A stretch of 64,000 nt of DNA from Bradyrhizobium sp. CCBAU 051011 (GCF_009930815.1 NZ_CP022222.1:8722501-8786500), one strand, 5' to 3'; counted from the first letter of the stretch, positions 10,231 through 18,718 are shown. A program made the numbers and translations. The notes: a model not told the origin generated them from the letters alone.

Positions 10231-10932
10231 ATGAACGCAGCCTCTTACGTCATTCCCGCAATTCCGCAGCCCACCCTTCCCGTCGTCGGCGAGACCGGCA
10301 CCTATCCGGTGCGCCGCATCTGGTGCGTCGGCCGCAACTATCTCGAGCACATCCGCGAGATGGGCAATGACGAGCGCGCGCCGCCGTTCTTCTTCGGCAA
10401 GCACGCCGACATGCTGGTGCCCGACGGCGCCACGATTCCTTATCCGCCGCTGACCAAGGACCTGCATCACGAGGTCGAGTTGATCGTCGCCATGAAGAGC
10501 GGCGGCCTCAACATTCCCACCGATAAGGCGCTCGACCATGTCTATGGCTACGCCGTCGGCATCGACCTCACCCGCCGCGACCTGCAGATCGCCTCGCGCA
10601 AGAAGGAGCGGCCGTGGGAAGTCGGAAAGTCGTTCGACTATTCTGCGCCCTGCTCCGCGATCCAGCCGGCTTCCAAGATCGGCCATCCCACCAAGGGCAA
10701 GATCTGGCTGACGGTGAACGGCAAGGAAGCGCAGAAAGGCGATCTCACCGAGCTGATCTGGAACGTGCCCGAAATCATCTGGCAGCTCTCACAGCAGGTC
10801 AAACTCGCCGCTGGCGACATCATCATGACGGGCACGCCGGCCGGCGTCTCCCAGCTCCAGCCCGGCGACAAGCTCGAGTGCGGCGTCGACGGCGTCGGCA
10901 CGCTGAAGGTCAATATCGGCAAGCCGGAATAG
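10231..10932 (+). CDS. fumarylacetoacetate hydrolase family protein
   Basis: The 233-residue protein covers a single FAH catalytic domain. RIWCVGRNYLEH opens the domain, and the acidic metal ligands lie in HHEVELIVAM and GYAVGIDLTRRD. Near the C-terminus it has IIMTGTPAGVS, a strongly conserved turn. Small single-domain members of this size include fumarylpyruvate hydrolase and acylpyruvases of aromatic catabolism, which cleave a carbon-carbon bond in a beta-diketo acid with Mg or Mn. The exact substrate is not decidable here. A strong terminator follows directly. Confidence 0.9.
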   Translation: MNAASYVIPAIPQPTLPVVGETGTYPVRRIWCVGRNYLEHIREMGNDERAPPFFFGKHADMLVPDGATIPYPPLTKDLHHEVELIVAMKSGGLNIPTDKALDHVYGYAVGIDLTRRDLQIASRKKERPWEVGKSFDYSAPCSAIQPASKIGHPTKGKIWLTVNGKEAQKGDLTELIWNVPEIIWQLSQQVKLAAGDIIMTGTPAGVSQLQPGDKLECGVDGVGTLKVNIGKPE

Positions 10933-10959
10933 ACCGCCGCCTGCAAGTTCTCACGAATG

Positions 10960-10988
10960 AAAAGCCCCGGACCTGTCCGGGGCTTTTT
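10960..10988 (+). terminator. rho-independent terminator after the FAH-family gene
   Basis: A perfect 11-bp stem (AAAGCCCCGGA paired with TCCGGGGCTTT around a CCTG loop) is followed by a short T run. It ends the transcript of the gene at 10231-10932. A-richness on the other side means it could also act on the minus strand. Confidence 0.9.
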
Positions 10989-10994
10989 GTTGAT

Positions 10995-11033
10995 GCGTAG
11001 GATGGGCGCAGCGCAGCGATACCCCACCTACGC
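10995..11033. repeat. short palindromic REP-like element
   Basis: GCGTAGGATGGG faces CCCCACCTACGC across a purine-rich centre, pairing 10 of 12 positions. The layout matches intergenic palindromes common in Bradyrhizobium genomes, which is recalled knowledge rather than a search result. Confidence 0.6.
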
Positions 11034-11096
11034 GCTCCGCGACCGCTATCGCGATGGTGCCGCTAGATTTGGCGCTGCTTCCTGAAAGTCCCGGGT

Positions 11097-12161
11097 TCAG
11101 ATTTCGCGGAACGACACCAGGCGGCGCCGCGCCTCGTCCCATAACACAAGCCGCACACATCGGAAGCTCTGCAGGAGCGTGATGCGGCCGACGTCGCGCA
11201 GTTCAGGGTGGTCGCGCAGCACACGCGGCAGCCGGTAATAGGGAATACGGCTGGAGAGGTGATGCACGTGATGAATACCGATATTGGCCGTGAACCAGCG
11301 TAGCAGCGCCGGCAGTTCGTAATGTGAGCTGCCGTGCAGAGCGGCTTGATGCAGGTTCCAGCTCTCGTCGCGCTCCCAACTCGTGTGCTCAAACTGATGC
11401 TGCACGTAGAACAGCCATACGCCGGCCGTGGCGGCGAGAAGTATGATCGGAAGGTGCACGAGCAGGAACGCCTTGATGCCGATAAACCATGTGAGAACAG
11501 CTACGATGACGGCAATCGCGAGATTGGTTGCCATTGTACTGGCCCAGGGCTGCCAACCATTGCGCATGAGGCCAACGGGAAGCCTCTGCTGCAAAAGAAA
11601 CAGGTAGGCTGGTCCGACCCCGAACATGATCAGCGGGTGTCGGTAAAGACGGTATTTCAGACGACCCCACCAGGAAAGGGCGCGATATTCGCGCACTGTC
11701 AGCGTATCGAGATCGCCGATACCGCGGCGATCGAGGTTGCCGGTGGTGGCATGATGCGTCGCATGCATGCGGCGCCAACAGTCGTAGGGCGTGAGCGTGA
11801 GCACGCCGATGACGCGGCCGACCCAGTCATTTGCCAGACGGCTGGCGAAAAAGGTGCCATGACCACAGTCGTGCTGGATCATGAACAGGCGTACGAGAAA
11901 GCCGGCAGCCGGAATCGCAATCAGTAATGAAGCCCAAGCATAGCCGAGGGAAAACGTGAACCAGGCCGCGGTCCACAGCATTGTGAGTGGCAAAGCCGTG
12001 ATCGCCAACTCGCTAACGCTGCGCAGCCGATTTGGGGTGCTGTAGTCGTCCAAAATGCGCTTCCAGCGTCGAGCGTCGGGGACGTCATCGCCGCCATGGG
12101 CAGGCTGAAGCAAGCCAGGGCCGTCTTGCCTGTTAGAGGGCTGCGCAGCTCTCTTATGCAC
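11097..12161 (-). CDS. membrane fatty acid desaturase
   Basis: The 354-residue integral membrane protein carries the three histidine boxes of acyl-lipid desaturases in order: HDCGH near residue 93, HATHH near 132 and HHVHH near 294. An extra QHQFEH lies before the third box. These bind the di-iron centre that inserts a double bond into a membrane fatty acyl chain. Hydrophobic pairs before the first box and between boxes two and three fit the family's four-helix topology. The first 35 residues are unusual and the true start may be slightly further in. Delta-12 (omega-6) type is the closest pattern, but regiospecificity is inferred. Confidence 0.88.
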   Translation of the reverse strand: MHKRAAQPSNRQDGPGLLQPAHGGDDVPDARRWKRILDDYSTPNRLRSVSELAITALPLTMLWTAAWFTFSLGYAWASLLIAIPAAGFLVRLFMIQHDCGHGTFFASRLANDWVGRVIGVLTLTPYDCWRRMHATHHATTGNLDRRGIGDLDTLTVREYRALSWWGRLKYRLYRHPLIMFGVGPAYLFLLQQRLPVGLMRNGWQPWASTMATNLAIAVIVAVLTWFIGIKAFLLVHLPIILLAATAGVWLFYVQHQFEHTSWERDESWNLHQAALHGSSHYELPALLRWFTANIGIHHVHHLSSRIPYYRLPRVLRDHPELRDVGRITLLQSFRCVRLVLWDEARRRLVSFREI

Positions 12162-12530
12162 GGAGATATCTCCTTCTGACAGTGCACGGAAGATCGAAGC
12201 ACCGAGGGATCGGCAACTTCGACGATTGATCGATTTTGGGAGAAGGGTCTGAAACGTGCGTGCCTGTCAGTAGCGCAAGGCAAAGCGGCCCAGTCGTTCG
12301 GCCAAGTGTCGATTACCGCATATGGACACGAATTGGGGTGGCGTCAAGGACTGCAACGCCGCGCTCCCGGAGTCCCCTTTGGTCAATTTTGAACATGCGC
12401 GCGATCGCGAATGACGTCCGCTTTGCCCCCCGCTCACCGGACACAAGCCGCCTCCCGGTTGCAAGATCCGCAAAACTGCCGCAGATTTCGAATATTGCCG
12501 AAGCATAACGGCGAACGTCGGAGGACACAC
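12162..12530. other. gene-free divergent region
   Basis: No convincing reading frame is seen in these 369 bases. They separate the divergent desaturase and EthD-like genes and must hold both promoters. A ribosome site (CGGAGG) lies just before 12531. No clear operator palindrome was found. Confidence 0.5.
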
Positions 12531-12845
12531 ATGATCAAGGTAAGCGTAATGTATCCCAATACGCCCGGCGGGCGCTTCGATCACGATTACTATCGCGACA
12601 AGCATATGCCACTTGTGAAAGCCCGCATGGGCGATGCGTGCAAGTCCTATACGGTGGACAAGGGCCTGGCCGGCGGAGCACCCGGCGCTCCCGCAACCTA
12701 CGTCGGGATGTGTCACATCTTCTGCGACTCGATCGAGGCCTTCCAGGCCGGCTTCGGGCCTCACGCCAAGGAGATCATGGCCGACATTCCGAACTATACC
12801 GACCAGGCCCCGGTCATCCAGATCAGCGAAGTCGTCGTTGGCTGA
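12531..12845 (+). CDS. EthD family protein
   Basis: The 104-residue protein begins MIKVSVMYPNTPGG and has the EthD pattern: HDYYRDKHMPLVKARMG early and a conserved C-terminal IQISEVVVG. EthD-type proteins are small ferredoxin-like folds that form dimers. One founding member is needed for ethyl tert-butyl ether breakdown, but most have no known role. I start at 12531 because GGAGGACACAC gives a good ribosome site, while a longer upstream reading is rich in arginine and proline and looks non-coding. Confidence 0.88.
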   Translation: MIKVSVMYPNTPGGRFDHDYYRDKHMPLVKARMGDACKSYTVDKGLAGGAPGAPATYVGMCHIFCDSIEAFQAGFGPHAKEIMADIPNYTDQAPVIQISEVVVG

Positions 12846-12864
12846 CTCCTGGCTCGCGATGTAG

Positions 12865-12891
12865 GGCGGGTTAGCGAAAGCGTAACCCGCC
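12865..12891. repeat. palindrome after the EthD-like gene
   Basis: GGCGGGTTA and TAACCCGCC form a perfect 9-bp stem around GCGAAAGCG. It may slow or end transcription from the EthD-like gene, although there is no T run, and it looks like a dispersed rhizobial palindrome. Confidence 0.6.
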
Positions 12892-12926
12892 GATTTCGCG
12901 GCGTGCGCCTTGAAAAGAACGGATCC

Positions 12927-13328
12927 ATGCCGGGCGAACGCAATCTCGCGACGTTGCTGCAAAATATGAGGCCCGAGATGCACGAAGGCGTCTTCGTCTT
13001 CTGCAGCATTTCGGGCGACGAGGAAATTCCAGCCACCCTCACCCCGGTGCACATCTTCCGCGAACGCGAGGGAACGACCTTCGTGGTGCGGCGTGAGGAA
13101 GCCGAAAGCGCCGGGCTCTTCTATCAATGTGCGTCGCGGCTGATCACACTGACGGTTTATTCCTCGCTTGAAGCCGTCGGCTTCCTGGCGGCAGTCACCG
13201 GCCGCCTGGCCGAAGCCGGCTTCAGCGTGAATGCCGTGTCGGCCTTCTACCACGATCATCTGTTTGTGCCGGAGCACAGGGCGGATGAGGCTCTGCGACA
13301 TCTTCTATCCATGTCGAGGCAAGCGTAG
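12927..13328 (+). CDS. ACT-domain protein of unknown function
   Basis: From MPGERNLATLLQNM the protein has 133 residues. It resembles the small ACT-domain family (COG3602-like): the N-terminal part has FVFCSISGDEEIP, and the C-terminal half has YSSLEAVGFLAAVTGRLAEAG followed by NAVSAFYHDHLFVP, a typical ACT strand-helix-strand. ACT domains bind small ligands, often amino acids. No catalytic domain is attached, so a regulatory or binding role is likely but unproven. A GTG start at 12903 is possible but gives an N-terminus without family resemblance. Confidence 0.8.
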   Translation: MPGERNLATLLQNMRPEMHEGVFVFCSISGDEEIPATLTPVHIFREREGTTFVVRREEAESAGLFYQCASRLITLTVYSSLEAVGFLAAVTGRLAEAGFSVNAVSAFYHDHLFVPEHRADEALRHLLSMSRQA

Positions 13329-13354
13329 CCCGGATGAGCGAAGCGAAATCCGGG
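13329..13354 (+). terminator. hairpin directly after the ACT-domain gene
   Basis: CCCGGAT pairs with ATCCGGG around GAGCGAAGCGAA, starting one base after the stop codon. There is no T run, so it may be a dispersed palindrome rather than a true terminator. Confidence 0.5.
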
Positions 13355-13394
13355 AGGATGACATCCCAGCGAACTGATTTGCTTTGCGCGCAAG

Positions 13395-13644
13395 TGCATT
13401 TTCTCCGCGCACCCTGCGACAAGCTAACCCGAGGGCAAATCAATTCGGATTTTCCGAAATCACGTCAAGTCCACGAATCAAAAATATTCCGCTTAACAGG
13501 TCGGGCAAATCAGTCGCATAACTCCGTCCGTCTCACGGCAAGATGAGGGGCGCTTCGCGATCGTCACGAACGTGCGGTGAGATGCGATGGACGCTGATGG
13601 CGCGCAAGACGTACGCGCCGGAAGCGTACGGCGAAGTCGTGTGG
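13395..13644 (+). repeat. left fragment of a Bradyrhizobium dispersed repeat, cut at its right end
   Basis: No gene is seen here. The stretch with GGGCGCTTCGCGATCGTCAC, then GATGCGATGGACGC and GAAGCGTACGGCGAAGTCGT, reads like the left part of a long repeat I recall from many Bradyrhizobium genomes. In that repeat AAGTCGTGTGG is followed by TCCTGGCG and later by a GCGCAGGGAAGGCCGGG palindrome. Here the match stops at AAGTCGTGTGG and resumes at 28884. The left limit is approximate. Confidence 0.6.
13634..13644 (+). repeat. putative attL core
   Basis: AAGTCGTGTGG occurs here and again at 28884-28894. It lies about 200 bases before the integrase gene, the usual place for an attachment site. The core is short, and three of the next four bases after one mismatch also agree. 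Confidence 0.65.
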
Positions 13645-13683
13645 GCCTTATTTTGAAATCCGGTGAAAGGCCCTGCAACCAAC

Positions 13684-13707
13684 AAAACCCTTTATTTCAA
13701 GGGTTTT
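13684..13707. terminator. terminator-like hairpin inside the left island end
   Basis: AAAACCCTT pairs with AAGGGTTTT around TATTTC and is followed by further T residues. It lies between attL and the integrase and could insulate the island from the chromosome. It might also be an arm site for the recombinase. Confidence 0.5.
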
Positions 13708-13844
13708 TCTTCTACCCTCAGTCGCGGGCTTTCAGGGCATTTCGCCAAAGTCAGGGCCCGGCCCTAGGCCTCCCGCGACCCTCCAAGGACTGAGAGACCC
13801 AAGTCCGAGCCCATGGTCCCAAACCCTTCGAGGAGCCTGAAACC

Positions 13845-15248
13845 ATGAGCGATACTACCACTACCGCCGACCCCGCCAAGCGCGGACGCAACGGCAGCAT
13901 CATCCTGACAGACCGCATGTGCGGAAAGCGGGTCGCCAAGCGAACTAAGATTTACGACCGTAAATGCCCAGGCCTCTACGTCTCCATCATTCCGGCCGGC
14001 ACTGCCACACTCTCGTTCAAGTTCACCGATCCGGGGAGCGGCAAGCAGCGCTCAACCACGCTCGGCATCTTCAACCCCGATACCTTCACCGTGGAACACG
14101 CGCGCAGCCGGGTCTATGCGTTGAAGGCGCTCGATCCGGCGGTGCTAGTTAATCAGTTACGCCAGCACCGGGTTGCCAAAGGCAAGCACGGCAAGACGGT
14201 CGCCGAGATTATCGACCTGCGCATCGATTGGATGCAGCAGCTGGAGCGGAAGGCCGATGGCGAGATGCGATCCCGGATCGAAAGCTGGCGCTACACCGCA
14301 GGCCACTTGGGACGCTTGGTCAAGCCGAAGCTCGGCAGGATGATCGCCAGCGACGTGACCCGGCAGGACATTGCCGAGTTGTCGAACGACATTCTCGACG
14401 GCAAGTATGGCAAGCCATCAGTCAGCAGCGCCCGCCACATGCGCCGCGCCGTCTCGGGCCTTTACACATGGGCAGCGGAAGCGGGCCGCGACTTCGTCCC
14501 CGAAACCTGCCGCCCTACATTCAACCTTCCGAAGCTACCGAAGGAACATGCCCGCGAACGGGTGCTGACTGAGGAGGAAATCCGGATTTTCTGGCATGGC
14601 CTCGACCGCGACGATCTGCCTTGGGATCGTAAGACGCGGCTGGCGCTCAAATTCGAGTTGGTCACCATGCTGCGCTCCCGCGAACTGCTGGGCGCACAGC
14701 GCAATGAACTGTTCGACCTCGACGGCAGCGCGCCTTACTTCCGCGTACCGGCCAAGCGGGTCAAGAAGCGTCGTGTGATCGAGCAGCCGTTATCCGATCT
14801 GGCAGTCGAGATTATCCGCGAAGCGTTGGCCAGCGACGCACAACAGTTTGTTTTTGAAAGCCCTGTCTATCCGGGGCAGCCAATCCACAGGATCGCGATG
14901 GCGACCGCGCTGCGTGGCACCAAGCACGAGAAGAACGCGGACAAGAGCAAGAAGCCGGGTCTGTGCGAACTGTTGGGCCTGAAGCCATTCACGCCGCACG
15001 ACCTACGCCGCACTGCTGCTACGCTGGCCGGTGAACTCGGGTACTCTGACGCCGCCATTGCGAAATGCCTGGATCACGCTGTGACCAAGGATGACGGCGA
15101 GAAGGTCAATCGGGTGACCGGCATCTATAACCAATCGAAGCGCGCGCAGCAGAAGCGCGCGGTGCTCGACGGCATCGCAGCCGAACTACGGCGGATCATC
15201 GGCGAACCTGCACCGAAGGCAGTCGCCAAGCTGCGGCTCGCCGCCTGA
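13845..15248 (+). CDS. tyrosine recombinase (phage-type integrase)
   Basis: The 467-residue protein has an N-terminal DUF4102-like arm-binding region (CPGLYVSIIPAGTATLSFKF), a central SAM-like core-binding domain (about 115-235) and a C-terminal catalytic domain. The catalytic residues can be placed: R279 in LRSREL, H385 and R388 in HDLRR, H411 in LDHA and the nucleophile Y428 in GIYNQ. All are present, so the enzyme should be active. It would integrate and excise the island through the att repeats at 13634 and 28884. It reads away from attL into the island. No excisionase is certain, but the small proteins at 16003 and 16251 are candidates. Confidence 0.95.
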   Translation: MSDTTTTADPAKRGRNGSIILTDRMCGKRVAKRTKIYDRKCPGLYVSIIPAGTATLSFKFTDPGSGKQRSTTLGIFNPDTFTVEHARSRVYALKALDPAVLVNQLRQHRVAKGKHGKTVAEIIDLRIDWMQQLERKADGEMRSRIESWRYTAGHLGRLVKPKLGRMIASDVTRQDIAELSNDILDGKYGKPSVSSARHMRRAVSGLYTWAAEAGRDFVPETCRPTFNLPKLPKEHARERVLTEEEIRIFWHGLDRDDLPWDRKTRLALKFELVTMLRSRELLGAQRNELFDLDGSAPYFRVPAKRVKKRRVIEQPLSDLAVEIIREALASDAQQFVFESPVYPGQPIHRIAMATALRGTKHEKNADKSKKPGLCELLGLKPFTPHDLRRTAATLAGELGYSDAAIAKCLDHAVTKDDGEKVNRVTGIYNQSKRAQQKRAVLDGIAAELRRIIGEPAPKAVAKLRLAA

Positions 15249-15257
15249 TCATCGAAA

Positions 15258-15310
15258 TCCGACACCGTGTCGGACTTGAGCGGCCCGGTCAGCGCGAAGC
15301 TGGCCGGGCC
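15258..15310 (+). terminator. paired hairpins after the integrase gene
   Basis: A perfect 17-base palindrome (TCCGACAC-C-GTGTCGGA) at 15258-15274 is followed by a GC-rich stem at 15282-15310 (GGCCCGGTCAGC with GCTGGCCGGGCC, 11 of 12 paired) and a mildly T-rich tail. The second looks like the integrase terminator. The first could be a protein-binding site. Confidence 0.65.
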
Positions 15311-15493
15311 TATTCATTTGAAAGCTGGTGAAACCCGCCATTTGGCCACTGGTGCGCGCTTTGGCGGGCTGGTGTGTGGCGGCGGCGGCTTCCGGATAAC
15401 GCACGGGCGAGCCGCGCTGGAAGTGCTACAGTGCGACCGGGCCAAGGCGCTGTCACGCCCGGCCCGGACTGACCTCAAGCCAATGGTGCCGCC

Positions 15494-15904
15494 ATGGGCA
15501 AGAAGGCTGCGAAGCATTATACACCCGAAGAACGCGCCGCCATCTCGCGGAGGTTAACCGCCGAGGAAATCGCAGTCCTCAAGGAGGAGCGCGCTAAACA
15601 GGAAAAGGGGGCCAAGATCATCGATCGCGCCATCGGCGTCGAAGCCGGTTTGATCCCGCCGCCATGGGCGGAGAAGCTGCTCGCCACCACCGAAGCGAAG
15701 ACCCGAAAGGAAGGGCCCAAGGAGCGCCGCGTCAACTTGATCTCGCGCGGCTACTGGCCGCCTGAGGGAAAGCCGCCGGCAAAGCTCTCTAATGCCGACA
15801 TCGTCAAGAAGGTCGGCGACGCCTACCACAAGCGATACGGGCACGCGGTTGATCGCACCACCATCCTGCGAAGCCGAACAATAGGTCGACTACCACGCCC
15901 ATAA
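15494..15904 (+). CDS. hypothetical island protein
   Basis: This is a 136-residue, highly charged basic protein without a domain I recognise. It starts MGKKAAKHYTPEERAA and continues with a predicted helix rich in Lys and Glu (AEEIAVLKEERAKQEKGAK). The C-terminal part (ADIVKKVGDAYHKRYGHAVD followed by TTILRS) could be a small DNA-binding helix pair. It lies alone about 245 bases after the integrase, with the same direction. A DNA-binding role is only a guess from charge and position. Confidence 0.65.
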   Translation: MGKKAAKHYTPEERAAISRRLTAEEIAVLKEERAKQEKGAKIIDRAIGVEAGLIPPPWAEKLLATTEAKTRKEGPKERRVNLISRGYWPPEGKPPAKLSNADIVKKVGDAYHKRYGHAVDRTTILRSRTIGRLPRP

Positions 15905-16002
15905 CGCGGCTCCTGTTCGTTTGTGCATGCACACTTGCACACGTGCAATTTGCTGGCGATGTCGCATGCTTCTCGGTGTCATTTACTGAGGAGTAGCCGA
16001 AA

Positions 16003-16245
16003 ATGGCTAACCAGACGAAGGCTGAAATGGCGGCGGCCCTGCGGGATGCGGGTATCCCGCGCAAAGCCTACTCGATCCCGCAATTCTGCGCCCGACACGC
16101 ACTGTCCGAAGGGTTCTATCGGAAAATGCGCGAGCGTGGCCTTGGTCCGCGCGAGACCCGCATTCTTGATCGCGTGATCATCACCGAGGAGGCGGAAACC
16201 GATTGGCGTCGCGAGCGTGAGGCCGCGACCGCTGTCGTGGAGTAA
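16003..16245 (+). CDS. small HTH-like island protein, possible excisionase
   Basis: The 80-residue protein has AYSIPQFCARHALSEGFYRKM in its middle, a helix-turn-helix-like segment as found in MerR/AlpA-type and excisionase proteins. The ribosome site GAGGAG lies eight bases before the ATG. The next gene, an AlpA-type regulator, starts six bases after its stop, so the two are probably cotranscribed. Its size and place after an integrase fit a recombination directionality factor or a repressor, but this is inference. Confidence 0.7.
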   Translation: MANQTKAEMAAALRDAGIPRKAYSIPQFCARHALSEGFYRKMRERGLGPRETRILDRVIITEEAETDWRREREAATAVVE

Positions 16246-16250
16246 ACGCC

Positions 16251-16523
16251 ATGAACACGGCAACGAACAAGCAAACCGACCTGCAAGAAGTCGCACCGGA
16301 TACGTCCGTTCCTCGCCGCATGCTCAATCAAGAGCAGGTTCTGCAAATTGTGCCGGTCAGCCCGGTAACGCTCTGGCGGATGGAGAAGGCGGGGCGGTTT
16401 CCGAAATCGACCTACATAAGCCCAAACCGCAGGGTCTGGTTCGCGGACGAAATCATCCGATGGCAAGATGAGGTAAACGGCCGCAGCCGTGGCCGTGCAA
16501 ACCACCAGCGCGAAGCTCAGTAG
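16251..16523 (+). CDS. AlpA-family transcriptional regulator
   Basis: The 90-residue protein has the AlpA/MerR-like winged helix pattern: RRMLNQEQVLQIVPVSPVTLWRMEKAGRFPK followed by RRVWFADEIIRWQDE, where the first half is the recognition helix region and the second the wing and dimer helix. AlpA proteins of satellites and cryptic prophages activate excision genes or act as excisionases. It follows the gene at 16003 by six bases. Confidence 0.88.
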   Translation: MNTATNKQTDLQEVAPDTSVPRRMLNQEQVLQIVPVSPVTLWRMEKAGRFPKSTYISPNRRVWFADEIIRWQDEVNGRSRGRANHQREAQ

Positions 16524-16639
16524 AAAGGCCGGGCGCTAGCTAAAGCGCACCGGCCAATGAAGGGCACTCGAACGGCCCACCATATGCGCCCGCGTCGCTA
16601 CACTTGCAAACCCCGGCCTCACCCTAAGGGGAGGCCAGT

Positions 16640-16930
16640 ATGAGTAAGTTTCAAACACGTCCGCGATCTGCGCGACGCCAGCAGGTCAAAACGAGCACTT
16701 GTTCGCCGATCACAATCATACGTCACCCGCATTTTGCGCGTGGCCTCGACGACATACGCGCCGGGCGGCCGTTCGCTCATGATGTCCAAGATGATTACTG
16801 GGCCTACGAGCGGGGTCGATTGTTTGGCGCGATTGCACCGCGTTCCATGCAGCTATTCGATGGCAAACGGCTCAACGTCAAGGCTGTCCTGCTCTTCTGC
16901 ACCGCGAGCGAGCGAGGGCTTATCCTATGA
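16640..16930 (+). CDS. hypothetical island protein
   Basis: This 96-residue basic protein has a good ribosome site (GGGGAGG) before its ATG. It contains PHFARGLDDIRAGRPF and DYWAYERGRLFGAIAP, two segments with a conserved-looking G-D-I-R and W-x-Y-E-R-G-R-x-F pattern that I have seen in small phage and island proteins without function. Its stop overlaps the start of the DUF3102-like gene in an ATGA, so the two are translationally coupled. Confidence 0.7.
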   Translation: MSKFQTRPRSARRQQVKTSTCSPITIIRHPHFARGLDDIRAGRPFAHDVQDDYWAYERGRLFGAIAPRSMQLFDGKRLNVKAVLLFCTASERGLIL

Positions 16931-17619
16931 CCAGAAAGAAAAGGCGCGACCTCACACTGATCACGGACGAACTACACAGCGAACTGGCTCGGGAGGCGAC
17001 CAGCTTCATTGCCATTGGCGCATTGCTGACCGAAGCGCGTGGTCAGCTCAATCACGGAGAATGGTTGCCGTGGCTCGAAGAACACTTCTCGGAGAGTACC
17101 AGCACGGCCGAGAACTACATGGCGGCGGCGCGCTTCGCGGCCAAATTCCCAATCGTTACGAATTTGAAGTTGCGCCCGACCGCGCTTTATAGGCTCGGCA
17201 GGGCGTTGGACGATCTGGATGATCCGTTCAATGATCGCAAAACAATCAAGGCGATCCTGAAAGCAGCCGAGACCGGATGGGTCAGCGTCCATCGAGCGCA
17301 CACTATCGCGGACGCGTTGAGGCCGCCGGAGCCGGAGCCGTCCCCGGCAGGCGTAGAGACCGAAGCAGATGAACTGCAAGACGACGTCGAAGAAATACTT
17401 GCAGGTCCGCCGCCCGAATTGCCGCCTGCACCTGAAGCCACTGTCCACGACGTGATTTTGCCGTCGTTCGATCAGGCGGTGGCAACGCTGGCGCACTTGC
17501 AGACGAAGCCTATGGCCAGCTTCGTTGCCACGACACACGACCCGGACAGGATCAGCGACGTTATCATTTTTCTGCAGGAGGTTGCTGTTGCCATCCAGAA
17601 CCGGAAGGCGGCGGCGTGA
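16927..17619 (+). CDS. DUF3102-like phage/island protein
   Basis: The 230-residue protein has in its first 70 residues the DUF3102 pattern: FIAIGALLTEARGQLNHGEWLPWLEEHF then STAENYMAAARFAAKF. Such domains occur in phage and plasmid proteins next to replication or partition genes and are thought to bind DNA. The middle is rich in Pro and Glu (about 120-165), a probable linker. The C-terminal 60 residues form a helical segment. It is coupled to the gene before it and followed 79 bases later by the replication-like gene, suggesting one early operon. Confidence 0.8.
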   Translation: MTRKKRRDLTLITDELHSELAREATSFIAIGALLTEARGQLNHGEWLPWLEEHFSESTSTAENYMAAARFAAKFPIVTNLKLRPTALYRLGRALDDLDDPFNDRKTIKAILKAAETGWVSVHRAHTIADALRPPEPEPSPAGVETEADELQDDVEEILAGPPPELPPAPEATVHDVILPSFDQAVATLAHLQTKPMASFVATTHDPDRISDVIIFLQEVAVAIQNRKAAA

Positions 17620-17698
17620 ACAACTACAGGGCAAAACATTCAGAAGACAAAGACCGACGTGATCCACACCGCGCTGGGCGGGCGCTGGAGGACGAGCC

Positions 17699-18718
17699 AT
17701 GACCAAAAAGAAGATCGCTCGCCCTGACCTTGAAATCCCCGTTGAGGCGTGGGGCACGATCAAGTCCGCGACCGACAAGCTCACATGGCTGGCGGTCGCC
17801 GGTGCCTGCATTACCGCTCGCATGGTTGACGTGTCATTCGCCCAGATGGCGATCAACATGGCCACAAGTCCGAAAGGAGTGAACAGCCAGACCGGACTGA
17901 CATGGCGCAGCTCACGGACACTGGCTGCTGAAACTGGGATGACCAAATCGACCGTGAACCGCCTGTTGGACAAGGCCGTCGCCGCCGGGCTGCTGTTTGT
18001 TGTTCGTAAGGGCAGACCCGGACGAGACGGGCAATCCACGATCTATCGGCTGGCCATGCCGGAGGCCGCAAACGGCCCACCAGTGAGGAGTTTTGAGCCA
18101 GACAAATGGCCCACCAGTGAGACGAAAAAATCGGAAAACGGCCCATCCAAGCCACAGGAAACGGACCATGCATGTTCGGGAAAAGGGCCTACCACTGGGA
18201 CACATCTCCTAAGAGACAGTATCTCCGTAGAGAATAACCTCCGGGCGGCCGCCGAAGGCGGGGCCGACACCGCCCGTGTGGATAGTTCTAACACCACCCG
18301 AGTTGTTAGAGAGAGCGCAGACGGCAGCGGCGCGGCTCCTGATCATGCGCCACCTGTTCGGCGCGCTGACGCGCGGACAGAACCGGAAGCGCATTCGTCA
18401 ACATCCTCGACACCGGACCCATCGCGACAATCTCCCCTTCGCGACAATCCCGATGCCGCAATGGGTCGGCCTGCCGCCGCTGCGAACGCCGAGCCCGTCT
18501 TCGCGGACGTGCTGGCGGCGTACCCAGCGGACCGCCTTGGCGACGAAGCTGCAGCATACTTCGCTTTCGCACGCAGGATGGCCGACTGCCCGTTGGCGCG
18601 GGTCCTGGCGGCCGTTGCGGAGTTCGTCCGCGCGCGTGGCACGGATGAGCTCCCGACGCTGGCCGAGGCGCTGACGATAATTGCACGCACGCAGGCCCCG
18701 CAGGAGCGGCCGCAATGA
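17699..18718 (+). CDS. phage-type replication protein with winged helix
   Basis: The 339-residue protein has an N-terminal winged-helix domain (about residues 10-120) with RSSRTLAAETGMTKSTVNRLLDKAV as the recognition region and GRDGQSTIYRL as the wing, like lambda O-type and HTH_36 replication proteins. A low-complexity middle (about 125-255, rich in Pro, Ser, Arg and Ala) overlaps a set of iteron-like DNA repeats. The C-terminal part (FADVLAAYPADRLGDEAAAYFAF) is a helical domain that may recruit host replication proteins. The arrangement suggests an initiator with the origin inside its own gene. No helicase or primase gene is seen nearby, so it would use the host's. Confidence 0.75.
   Translation: MTKKKIARPDLEIPVEAWGTIKSATDKLTWLAVAGACITARMVDVSFAQMAINMATSPKGVNSQTGLTWRSSRTLAAETGMTKSTVNRLLDKAVAAGLLFVVRKGRPGRDGQSTIYRLAMPEAANGPPVRSFEPDKWPTSETKKSENGPSKPQETDHACSGKGPTTGTHLLRDSISVENNLRAAAEGGADTARVDSSNTTRVVRESADGSGAAPDHAPPVRRADARTEPEAHSSTSSTPDPSRQSPLRDNPDAAMGRPAAAANAEPVFADVLAAYPADRLGDEAAAYFAFARRMADCPLARVLAAVAEFVRARGTDELPTLAEALTIIARTQAPQERPQ
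18070..18200 (+). repeat. iteron-like repeats inside the replication gene, putative origin
   Basis: Five copies of a unit near AAACGGCCCACCAGTG begin at 18070, 18104, 18136, 18159 and 18182. The first two match over 14 bases, and the later copies are more degenerate. Copies lie in different reading frames of the host gene, so the resemblance is at DNA level rather than from a peptide repeat. A more AT-rich stretch follows at about 18200-18240. Confidence 0.6.

Noticed and set aside
13330..13650. A tRNA gene as island target
   Set aside because: No cloverleaf, T-loop GTTCGA or CCA end could be found. The junction lies in repeat-like DNA.
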